Part shown: positions 1 to 4,438 of the stretch, in pieces
How the letters are laid out: the number at the start of each line of letters is the position of its first letter
Position numbering within the stretch: position 1 is the first letter of the stretch
DNA from: a virus
Virus record (IMG/VR): IMGVR_UViG_3300017963_000711
Span: 1-25,441 of that record
Strand: one strand, 5' to 3'
DNA: 25,441 nucleotides
Made by a program: the position numbers and the translations under genes
The notes under the pieces: model-generated
The model's input: the letters and a program-made list of their open reading frames with translations, nothing else
What the model was told of the DNA's origin: nothing
Database searches by the model: none

Positions 1-167
1 AATTTTTCGCAAATGGAACCATTATGTTTTACATTTTTTGATTTCCAGTGACAATACGGTCGTTTGTGTTTATCTGCAAATGTCGATGAAAACATACAGG
101 TATAACAGGTTTCCCTTGCAGGAGGTCCGGCGTCTCTCTTGAAGAGAGACTTTAAAAATTTAAACAT
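1..167 (-). CDS. Small Cys-rich protein, 3' end beyond the window
   Basis: Reading leftward from an ATG at 165-167, the frame stays open for 55 codons to the window edge, so the gene is partial. A Shine-Dalgarno (AAAGGAT, complement of 172-178) lies 4-5 bases before the ATG. The peptide begins MFKFLKSLFKRD and carries CYTC at residues 21-24, YCHW at 38-41 and a further Cys at 53. This spacing (C-x2-C, C-x-W, C) suggests a small metal-binding fold. I do not recognise a family. It is divergent from everything on the + strand and has its own promoter-like sequence at 200-228. It probably marks the edge of another operon, perhaps early genes. That it is coding is fairly well supported by the start signals and open frame; function is unknown. 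Confidence 0.6.
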   Translation of the reverse strand, partial: MFKFLKSLFKRDAGPPARETCYTCMFSSTFADKHKRPYCHWKSKNVKHNGSICEK

Positions 168-199
168 CTTAATCCTTTCATTCATTTATAACTTTTCAT

Positions 200-228
200 A
201 ATATAGCACAATATTAATTTATTTAAAC
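200..228 (-). promoter_or_regulatory. Candidate promoter of the leftward Cys-rich gene
   Basis: On the minus strand a TATATT -10 (positions 205 to 200) is preceded after 17 bases by a weak GTTTAA -35 (228 to 223). The -35 overlaps the first copy of the 22-bp palindromic element at 222-243, so a protein bound there would touch this promoter. The predicted start is about 26 bases ahead of the ATG at 167. The -35 match is poor, so it may need an activator. Confidence 0.4.
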
Positions 229-243
229 TGTTTCGAATCGAAA
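222..243. repeat. 22-bp operator-like element, copy 1
   Basis: This copy matches positions 462-483 in 21 of 22 bases, in direct orientation. The 3' part is an inverted repeat, GTTTCGA-A-TCGAAAC (230-244). The 5' part is TTTAAACT. It overlaps the -35 of the leftward promoter. A symmetric core beside a promoter, repeated once in the same intergenic region, is what a dimeric repressor or activator site looks like. The protein that binds is not shown by the sequence. Confidence 0.65.
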
Positions 244-361
244 CATATCTTTTATTATCTGAGCGTGGTACTTTAAAGTCTTTAATTAAAACTTCAAGCT
301 AAAGCTCTCGTTTTCTTCCGTTGGGGAGTAAATATAAATAAGTTTAAAAAAGAGTATCCCA

Positions 362-404
362 TCGGAGCCCGAAGGGCGAGAATGCGGAAACCCGGTAGGG
401 CCGA
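362..404. other. GC-rich segment with three-way-junction folding potential
   Basis: In a strongly AT-rich intergenic region, about 65 bases (362-425) are GC-rich. TCGG 362-365 can pair with CCGA 401-404 and encloses two hairpins, GCCC-gaa-GGGC (367-377) and CCC-ggta-GGG (391-400). It lies between the two palindromic repeats. A 35-codon ORF (382-489) crosses it but has a poor ribosome site and runs through repeat copy 2, so I do not call it a gene. It could be a structured RNA or a single-strand DNA structure such as an origin. No known family was recognised. Confidence 0.35.
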
Positions 405-461
405 CAGGCGGGGGTGTGTTAGGGTAAAAAAAGGAACGCAAGGCAATATTAAGCAGTTTAT

Positions 462-483
462 TTTAAACTCTTTCGAATCGAAA
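462..483. repeat. 22-bp operator-like element, copy 2
   Basis: This is the direct repeat of 222-243 with one mismatch (C for G at 470). The core is TTTCGA-A-TCGAAA (471-483). It ends 2 bases before the -35 of the rightward promoter at 486-516, the place where an activator or a repressor would act. The spacing between copies is 240 bp, which would also allow looping by a bound protein. Confidence 0.65.
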
Positions 484-485
484 TA

Positions 486-516
486 TTGATTTTTAGTAAA
501 AATCTGATACTATAAT
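486..516 (+). promoter_or_regulatory. Candidate promoter of the non-coding RNA
   Basis: TTGATT (486-491) and TATAAT (511-516) are separated by 19 bases. An alternative -10, TACTAT (508-513), gives 16. The palindromic element copy 2 abuts the -35. There is no gene directly downstream, only the structured segment ending in the terminator at 788-822, so the promoter would drive an untranslated RNA. Confidence 0.45.
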
Positions 517-522
517 TTTACT

Positions 523-821
523 CACGTTCTATTTCTAAATTTTGAAACAAAGGGATTTAGTTATCCGAAAACAAAATATCAAGGTAAAAATAAGCTACTG
601 TTTTATAAGTGTTTTGCGCAGAGTGCTTATAAATATTTAGTTTTATCGTAGTCCGGCAGACGAAAAAGCATGCAAGATGGGTTCGATTCCCATATGCGGA
701 CTTGATATTGATTTAAGCTCATGACAGGCTTCGTGCCGTTAGTTCCTCTGAGCAAGCGCGTGTCTGCGTGTACGAAAGACAAAGCTTAAAAGACACCTTA
801 TCGAAACCGGGTGTCTTTTTT
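523..821 (+). ncRNA. Candidate structured non-coding RNA with a tRNA-like arm
   Basis: No coding frame with a ribosome site is found here, but complementarity is dense. AATATCAAG (575-583) pairs with CTTGATATT (701-709), a 9-bp long-range helix. Inside it are ATAAGC 590-595 with GCTTAT 625-630, and a tRNA-type T-arm (677-693). A second domain is closed by TTTAAGCT 712-719 with AGCTTAAA 783-790 and holds a hairpin TGTCT/AGACA (761-765 with 777-781). A Rho-independent terminator follows at once. With the promoter at 486-516 the product would be about 300 nt. The size and T-arm recall tmRNA, but no tag frame and no 3' CCA are visible. Y-RNA-like (YrlA) RNAs also mimic tRNA, but only loose motif similarity is seen and no Ro-type gene is in the window. 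The ends are inferred from promoter and terminator positions. Confidence 0.5.
651..702 (+). other. Minimal tRNA-like element (acceptor stem plus T-arm)
   Basis: A canonical T-arm is present: ATGGG 677-681, loop TTCGATT 682-688, CCCAT 689-693. It is followed by TGCGGAC (695-701), which pairs with GTCCG-g-CA (651-658) to give 7 bp with one bulged G. Only 18 bases lie where the D and anticodon arms should be, so it cannot be a working elongator tRNA. It could be a tRNA mimic inside the larger RNA, a deleted tRNA, or the 3' end of a tRNA captured as an attachment site. The retained 5' acceptor strand argues mildly against a simple attachment remnant. Confidence 0.5.
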
Positions 822-822
822 G
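788..822 (+). terminator. Rho-independent terminator of the non-coding RNA
   Basis: AAAAGACACC (788-797) pairs with GGTGTCTTTT (810-819) around a 12-base loop, followed by a run of T residues. It separates the upstream RNA from the promoter at 910-938. Confidence 0.85.
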
Positions 823-909
823 TGTTAATATTTCTTAATATTATTTTTCAATCTATAACTGAGCCTTAAGCTTTTTCTAGTATTTTTGTATTATTATCTT
901 GAAATAGTC

Positions 910-938
910 TTGACTTAATCAAAATACAGTGATATATT
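910..938 (+). promoter_or_regulatory. Promoter of the 987-2048 operon
   Basis: TTGACT (910-915), a 17-base spacer and TATATT (933-938) give a near-consensus housekeeping-type promoter, 49 bases ahead of the first ATG at 987. Confidence 0.7.
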
Positions 939-986
939 AATAACATAGAGAGCAGCAGTTAAGCTTTCGAAAAACGGAGAAAAGTT

Positions 987-1526
987 ATGAAAAACGAAAC
1001 GAAAGAATTAAAGCAAGAATACATCGAAGAAGCATTAAAGCATTTTAGTGAAAGCATGAGAAAATATTTCGAAAAAGAAACATCAGCAGTATACAAAACG
1101 GAGAACGGGAATTTGATATCTTTTTCAAAACCGAGTATCGAAAAGAGTTTTTGTTTCGGGTATGACGAATGCGTGGCAGAGAGCTACGAAGGGGCAAGTA
1201 AAGCGATGAGAGATTTAGATAAAGAAAAATTCTTTGAAAGAAATTTGGACTCCGTAAAGCGTGACCTGAGAGAGTTAGAAAACAGCGAAAAAATATACTT
1301 TTTGAATCAGTACAGAGGGGGCGGACGTATTCAATTTTTTGTATCCGAAGAATATAAACAAAAATTTCCGTCTGAAAAATACATTAACGCAACGTCGGCG
1401 GATCGGTCAAATTTAATTGAAATACAAAAGCAAGAAATTGAAAAATTTAAAAAAAGATTAAACACTTATTATAAAAGATATGGATTAAGCAAACTAAAAA
1501 CTTGGACATACAGCACTAATGACTAA
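987..1526 (+). CDS. Hypothetical phage protein, 179 aa
   Basis: The ATG is preceded by GGAG (976-979) at a 7-base distance. The protein is charged and mostly helical in composition, soluble, with no signal peptide or membrane segment. It has a short aromatic block near residues 54-61 (SFCFGYDE), which I have seen as a general pattern in small phage accessory proteins but cannot tie to a named family. The C-terminal third (about 130-175) is Lys/Glu-rich and may form a coiled coil. It is the first gene after the 910-938 promoter and is followed 70 bases later by a second small gene. Position suggests an early or accessory function; nothing in the sequence defines an activity. Confidence 0.75.
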   Translation: MKNETKELKQEYIEEALKHFSESMRKYFEKETSAVYKTENGNLISFSKPSIEKSFCFGYDECVAESYEGASKAMRDLDKEKFFERNLDSVKRDLRELENSEKIYFLNQYRGGGRIQFFVSEEYKQKFPSEKYINATSADRSNLIEIQKQEIEKFKKRLNTYYKRYGLSKLKTWTYSTND

Positions 1527-1560
1527 ATAACCCTGACGAGTCTTTGAGAATTAAGACGAA

Positions 1561-1574
1561 ACGCCCGAGGGCGT
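1561..1574 (+). promoter_or_regulatory. Short intergenic hairpin
   Basis: ACGCC (1561-1565) pairs with GGCGT (1570-1574) around a CGAG loop in the gap between the first two genes. There is no T-run, so it is not a terminator. It may stabilise or process the mRNA just ahead of the next ribosome site. Confidence 0.35.
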
Positions 1575-1596
1575 CGGTTATAAAGGAGAACAGAAG

Positions 1597-1872
1597 ATGC
1601 AGAAAGATAAATCTTATAAAAAAGCGGATTACCCGAACAAAATGCTTATATATGCGAAGAGAAAACATTTTGACGATGATTACTACAAGCTTAAAGCAAT
1701 TATTAACGACGGTTTTAAACTGCATGATTTCTACTGTTTTAGCGAAAAGACTGAGAATCAGATCAAAGAAATTATTAAAAAATTAAATTATAATAAGTTT
1801 TTTTCTTTTGTATACCTAAAGCACACGGAAAGCGGCTATTATAATATTTACGTTAAGAGAGGAGAGTTTTAA
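1597..1872 (+). CDS. Hypothetical phage protein, 91 aa
   Basis: An AAAGGAG site (1580-1586 region) sits about 10 bases before the ATG at 1597. The product is small, basic, and rich in Lys, Tyr and Phe, with no membrane segment and no Cys cluster. I do not recognise it. Its stop is 2 bases before the next ATG, so it is co-translated with the 57-aa protein that follows. A different-frame ORF over the same bases (1544-1786) lacks this ribosome site and is a shadow. Confidence 0.7.
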   Translation: MQKDKSYKKADYPNKMLIYAKRKHFDDDYYKLKAIINDGFKLHDFYCFSEKTENQIKEIIKKLNYNKFFSFVYLKHTESGYYNIYVKRGEF

Positions 1873-1874
1873 AA

Positions 1875-2048
1875 ATGCAAGAAAACAATAAATCAAGCCA
1901 CGGCGGTGCAAGAAAAGGAGCCGGAAAAAAGGGCATACCCGGACTCAAGAAGAGGACCTACAGAACTCTAGAGATCGAAGATCAAATAATTAAGCGGTGG
2001 CTCAAAAAGCGGCATGAAAATATTAAAAGAAATCCGATAATTAAATAA
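1875..2048 (+). CDS. Small basic protein with GGARKGAG motif, 57 aa
   Basis: A GAGAGGAGAG site (1857-1866) lies 8 bases before the ATG. The protein starts MQENNKSSHGGARKGAGKKG and continues KKRTYRTLEIEDQIIKRW. An N-terminal GGxRxGAGxK stretch occurs on many small phage and mobile-element proteins, often ahead of a short DNA-binding domain; that link is family knowledge, not shown here. The following segment (about residues 28-50) is a likely basic helix. It is the last gene of the 987-2048 operon, 2 bases after the previous stop. A nucleic-acid-binding or regulatory role is the best guess. Confidence 0.65.
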   Translation: MQENNKSSHGGARKGAGKKGIPGLKKRTYRTLEIEDQIIKRWLKKRHENIKRNPIIK

Positions 2049-2052
2049 TATT

Positions 2053-2079
2053 CTCGACGCGAAATTATTTCGTTTCGAG
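2053..2079. repeat. Imperfect 13-bp inverted repeat after the first operon
   Basis: Arms 2053-2065 and 2067-2079 match at 11 of 13 positions around one central T. The arms contain CGAAAT and TTTCGAG, close to the TTCGA core of the upstream repeats. No T-run follows, so it is either a weak mRNA-end hairpin or a binding site just ahead of the promoter at 2097-2125. Confidence 0.45.
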
Positions 2080-2096
2080 GAATTAATTTAAAAAGC

Positions 2097-2125
2097 TTGA
2101 CTTATATTCGAATATATATTATTAT
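2097..2125 (+). promoter_or_regulatory. Promoter with palindromic operator for the AbrB-like operon
   Basis: TTGACT (2097-2102), a 17-base spacer and TATTAT (2120-2125) form a good promoter. The spacer holds a perfect 14-bp palindrome, TATATTCGAATATA (2103-2116), so a bound dimer would block RNA polymerase. The first gene downstream is an AbrB-type DNA-binding protein, a class that usually represses its own promoter, so autoregulation is likely but inferred. Confidence 0.65.
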
Positions 2126-2175
2126 AAAATCATTGATATCAATCGCTGTGCAAGGTTGTTACGATGCACCAGTTT

Positions 2176-2259
2176 TGCTTATTTTTTACTGAGATAAATA
2201 AGCAGTTCTTATATTTTCCGACTACAGGGCAAAATATGACTGCCGTGAATAGTGCGGCA
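2176..2259 (+). promoter_or_regulatory. Untranslated leader with two hairpins
   Basis: The transcript from 2097-2125 would have a leader of about 150 nt. It contains TGCTTATTT 2176-2184 paired with AAATAAGCA 2196-2204 (9 bp) and TGCCG 2241-2245 paired with CGGCA 2255-2259. The latter is followed by TTTAATTT and ends about 10 bases before the ribosome site (AAAGGT, 2269-2275). This could attenuate transcription or control translation. A 61-codon ORF (2164-2349) across it is in the wrong frame for the real gene and looks non-coding. Confidence 0.4.
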
Positions 2260-2281
2260 TTTAATTTAATCAAAGGTCATT

Positions 2282-2455
2282 ATGCAAAGAAAAATAATAA
2301 GAAAAATAATAAAACAAGGCTCTTCCTATATGGTCACTATCCCTCCTGATTTGCTTAAAATATTAAAGCTTAAGCAGGGCGATAAGGTTGAGCTTGAGCT
2401 TAAGGGTAAGAGGGTTTTTATTAAGGCGGTGGAAAGTGAGAAAAAAACAAGTTAA
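2282..2455 (+). CDS. AbrB/MazE (SpoVT-AbrB) fold DNA-binding protein, 57 aa
   Basis: This gene is short, yet the family pattern is clear: a basic start, then GSSYMVTIPPDLLKIL, LKQGDKVELEL and KGKRVFI. This is the swapped-hairpin beta-alpha-beta arrangement (conserved S/xVTIP, then L-x2-GD-x-V-x-L) of AbrB, MazE and SpoVT dimers, which bind palindromic operators and often their own promoter. The start is ATG 2282 with AAAGGT about 7 bases upstream. The gene follows a promoter carrying a perfect palindrome (2103-2116). The downstream GTG gene overlaps its 3' end by 20 bases, the layout of a toxin-antitoxin pair, but that partner does not look like MazF, VapC or another known toxin. I read it as a phage transcription regulator; an antitoxin is the alternative. 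Confidence 0.8.
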   Translation: MQRKIIRKIIKQGSSYMVTIPPDLLKILKLKQGDKVELELKGKRVFIKAVESEKKTS

Positions 2456-2690
2456 AAGAGAAGTGGGCGGCGTCAAATTAGAATGCACGGCAGAAAGAGA
2501 AGACAAAAGGCTTGTCGTACAGACTTCTATGGATTTAGGCAGCGGCAAAAAAAAGCTTGTTAATCTTATTTCTAATAATATAACAGAGATGCAAGATCAA
2601 GCCCTTTTAAGCAGCCTGGACGATCAAGAGCTTCAGATGTTTCTTTGCAAAATAAAGATAGAGCTAGAAGTAAGAGGATATAAAGTATAA
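2436..2690 (+). CDS. Hypothetical partner of the AbrB-like protein, 84 aa
   Basis: The start chosen is GTG 2436, with GGCGGTGGAA just upstream; the frame opens earlier, but those codons lie inside the AbrB-like gene and are out of its frame. The product begins with a Lys/Arg-rich stretch (RKKQVKREVGG). A beta-like middle follows, and a helical C-terminus rich in Leu, Gln and Glu (about residues 45-84). There are no membrane segments. It overlaps the AbrB-like gene by 20 bases, so the two are translationally coupled and probably work together. It resembles no toxin family I know. A co-regulator or an uncharacterised toxin are both possible. Confidence 0.6.
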   Translation: MRKKQVKREVGGVKLECTAEREDKRLVVQTSMDLGSGKKKLVNLISNNITEMQDQALLSSLDDQELQMFLCKIKIELEVRGYKV

Positions 2691-2756
2691 GAAAGATAAT
2701 ATGAAATAGAAAAAGCAATGAAGTGCAGCTTTATAAGAAAGGTTAAAGAATGAGAT

Positions 2757-3164
2757 ATGAAAAAACATAAGAAGAAGTTGAATAAAGTTTATTGCATTGA
2801 TTGCTATTGGCATGCACTTGCTTATGGCTTAAGGAAAATTGTGGGAAATGCTAAAGCAAATTGCTATCATGTAGCAAATTTTTATAAGGTAGATACGCCA
2901 ACCAAGCCGGAAAATAAGATATTGGAAGAAAACCCGGAAACGCATTTAAACAAGGATAATGATTGCCGGCATTTTATTGGTTATAAAATAAAACAAGAGC
3001 ACTTCGAGGAGACAGAATATAAATATTTAATAGATTTTTGGCTTTTCGATGAAAATGTTGCTTTTTTACCTTATAAAAGGAAAGTAAAAAAAATTGCGTC
3101 AATATTGCAAAGTGAAGATAAAAAATACACGCAAGATGTTACTAATTTTATACAGAAAGGTTAA
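2757..3164 (+). CDS. Putative zinc-binding phage protein, 135 aa
   Basis: The N-terminal half has CIDC (residues 13-16), NCYH (35-38) and NKDNDCRHF (64-72). The spacing C-x2-C ... C-x-H ... N-x-N-D-C is a recurring small metal-binding pattern in phage proteins; metal binding is inferred. The second half is aromatic and charged, without recognisable motifs. The start is uncertain: the best ribosome site (AGAAAGG, 2736-2742) is 7 bases before another ATG at 2750, which opens only a 6-codon frame (2750-2770). The long frame starts at ATG 2757 inside that mini-ORF, so translation may be by re-initiation. The gene ends exactly where the next ATG begins. Confidence 0.65.
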   Translation: MKKHKKKLNKVYCIDCYWHALAYGLRKIVGNAKANCYHVANFYKVDTPTKPENKILEENPETHLNKDNDCRHFIGYKIKQEHFEETEYKYLIDFWLFDENVAFLPYKRKVKKIASILQSEDKKYTQDVTNFIQKG

Positions 3165-3254
3165 ATGATGACTGATATTCAAACCGGGGGGTTAATAGTT
3201 GCTGCGTTTTGCACTATAATGACAATATATATCGAATTTGGGTTGAAAAAATGA
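3165..3254 (+). CDS. 29-aa single-span membrane peptide
   Basis: This is a tiny gene with ATG-ATG at 3165-3170 and an AGAAAGG site (3154-3160) at a good distance. The peptide is MMTDIQTGGLIVAAFCTIMT followed by IYIEFGLKK: a short polar N-terminus, one hydrophobic segment (about residues 9-23) and a basic tail, so N-out/C-in is likely. Its stop overlaps the next ATG as ATGA (3251-3254), which supports real translation. The role is unknown; small one-span peptides in phage early and terminase regions are often membrane-acting. Confidence 0.6.
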   Translation: MMTDIQTGGLIVAAFCTIMTIYIEFGLKK

Positions 3255-3463
3255 AAATAACTAAAGAAGTTTTCGAAAACGGCACGCTTAAAGAAAGACG
3301 GACTCAAGAATTGACAATGACTGAATTTTTGTTAATGAACGAAGTTCATAAAGAATCAGATATGCAAATGGCCGAGGCTGTTCCGACTCAAGATGATTTT
3401 ATAATTGAAAGAAGTTTTAGGAACTTGAGCGAAGATTATAAGAAAAGGGAGTTTGATTGTTGA
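3251..3463 (+). CDS. Hypothetical acidic protein, 70 aa
   Basis: The start is ATG 3251, in a 4-base ATGA overlap with the membrane-peptide gene; a longer frame from 3209 lacks a ribosome site and would cover that gene. The product (MKITKEVFENGTLKERR...) is charged, probably a beta hairpin followed by helices, with no Cys motif except the final residue. No family was recognised. It overlaps the next gene by a few bases at the TTG start, so it is part of one tightly coupled run leading into terminase. Confidence 0.65.
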   Translation: MKITKEVFENGTLKERRTQELTMTEFLLMNEVHKESDMQMAEAVPTQDDFIIERSFRNLSEDYKKREFDC

Positions 3464-3777
3464 AGAAAATAAAAGAAATAATTGAATTATATGATAACTA
3501 TGTCAAGGCGGATCCGGTCGATAATTGGAGAACCGAAGAAGCGAAAATTCTTTATTTATTAAGGCATGCTATAGCTTACGACAAAAAGATTGACTCAAGC
3601 CAAAAAATATTTATGGTTAAAATGTCTGATATATTTACATTAGATCATTTCGTGGACTATTGCAGAGAGTTAGAAAAAGAAAAAGAAGAAGTTTATTCGA
3701 GAATTGAGAAAGGGAAAGAAAAACTCATGACTGATATGGCTAATTCATTTGATAGGTTTTGGGAAACATATGACTAG
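3457..3777 (+). CDS. Hypothetical helical protein, ~106 aa
   Basis: The start is one of two adjacent TTG codons, 3457 or 3460; AAGGGAG (3445-3451) is well spaced for either, and 3460 gives a TTGA overlap with the previous stop. The protein is helical, and about residues 70-95 are a Glu/Lys coiled-coil-like stretch. It is placed directly before the small terminase and overlaps it by 8 bases, but has no HNH or HTH motif. Function is unknown. Confidence 0.65.
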   Translation: MLKKIKEIIELYDNYVKADPVDNWRTEEAKILYLLRHAIAYDKKIDSSQKIFMVKMSDIFTLDHFVDYCRELEKEKEEVYSRIEKGKEKLMTDMANSFDRFWETYD

Positions 3778-4192
3778 ACCACTGACAGAAAAACAAACTA
3801 ATTTCTTGGATGCATACCTGAATGACCCTGAGCGCAAGGGGAATGGGATATTAAGCTATAAAAAAGCTTATAATTGTAAAAATATGTCAGATAAAGCAAT
3901 TTATGTCGAAGTCAGCAGATTGCTCAAAAACCCTGTTATATCCCTAAGAATAAAGGAATTTAAAGACAAAGTTGAAAAGAAAATTGAAGAAGAATTTGTA
4001 TACACAGCTTTAGATCATTATAATGAACTTGATGAACTGAAAAAAGAAGCAATGAAGCTTGACAAGCCCGACTTAAAAACGGCTCTTCAGGCCTCGATAA
4101 AAAAAGGCGAGCTGAAAGGTTTATACAAAATCAAAACTGAAATAACCGGCGATGTCAGTAAGATGCCGTTTGAAATTAAGATTGTGGAGTAA
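3770..4192 (+). CDS. terS: Terminase small subunit (Terminase_2 type)
   Basis: The ATG at 3770 has GGGA 5 bases upstream and gives a 140-aa protein starting MTRPLTEKQTNFLDAYL. The upstream TTG at 3749 is less likely. The N-terminal LTEKQ...F...YL, then SYKKAYNC, then VSRLLKNPVI is the hallmark of the Terminase_2 family: an HTH-like DNA-recognition domain (about residues 5-60), then a helical oligomerisation region (about 60-115), then a short C-terminal tail likely to contact the large subunit. It recognises the packaging site and loads the large terminase. It is followed by a small helical gene and then terL. Confidence 0.88.
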   Translation: MTRPLTEKQTNFLDAYLNDPERKGNGILSYKKAYNCKNMSDKAIYVEVSRLLKNPVISLRIKEFKDKVEKKIEEEFVYTALDHYNELDELKKEAMKLDKPDLKTALQASIKKGELKGLYKIKTEITGDVSKMPFEIKIVE

Positions 4193-4195
4193 AAA

Positions 4196-4438
4196 ATGAA
4201 AATAAACGTTCAGAATATTGATCAATATCAAGAAATAACTAAAAAGTTAAGTAAAGCCGAATCGGCAGTTGAAAAGTTGAAAAACTTTTCGCATAGAGAA
4301 TTCATAATAAAAAGCACGGGCTGGATGGACGAAATTATATTAACAGATGAAGCCATTATAAGCTCTATTATTCAGAATGAGATAAAAAAACTCGAAGCTA
4401 AAATAAGCACATGGCAAAAAAAGATTGAACTTTTATAA
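4196..4438 (+). CDS. Hypothetical coiled-coil protein between terminase genes, 80 aa
   Basis: GGAG (about 4186-4189) precedes the ATG at 4196. Two Lys/Glu helices (about residues 10-32 and 58-78) flank a short middle, so it probably forms a helical hairpin or coiled coil. It begins 3 bases after the small terminase stop and overlaps the large terminase start by 14 bases. This location suggests it is made with the packaging machinery, but it has no known motif. Confidence 0.65.
   Translation: MKINVQNIDQYQEITKKLSKAESAVEKLKNFSHREFIIKSTGWMDEIILTDEAIISSIIQNEIKKLEAKISTWQKKIELL

Noticed and set aside
382-489. 35-codon ORF starting inside the GC-rich segment
   Set aside because: Only a weak GGCGAG in place of a ribosome site, and its end runs through the palindromic repeat and into the promoter; better explained as non-coding.
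523-821. Calling the RNA a tmRNA
   Set aside because: Size and T-arm fit, but no resume codon plus tag frame, no 3' CCA after the acceptor strand and no matching 5' acceptor strand downstream for a permuted form.
1544-1786. 80-codon ORF overlapping the 91-aa gene
   Set aside because: The AAAGGAG site serves the ATG at 1597; the other frame is a Lys/Arg/Thr-rich shadow.
2164-2349. 61-codon ORF in the leader of the AbrB-like gene
   Set aside because: No Shine-Dalgarno, unlikely composition, crosses two hairpins and overlaps the well-supported AbrB-like gene in another frame.
2750-2770. Programmed frameshift from the ATG at 2750 into the 135-aa frame at an A-AAA-AAC run
   Set aside because: The run is not in the phase needed; moving from the 2750 frame to the 2757 frame needs +1, so re-initiation at 2757 is simpler.
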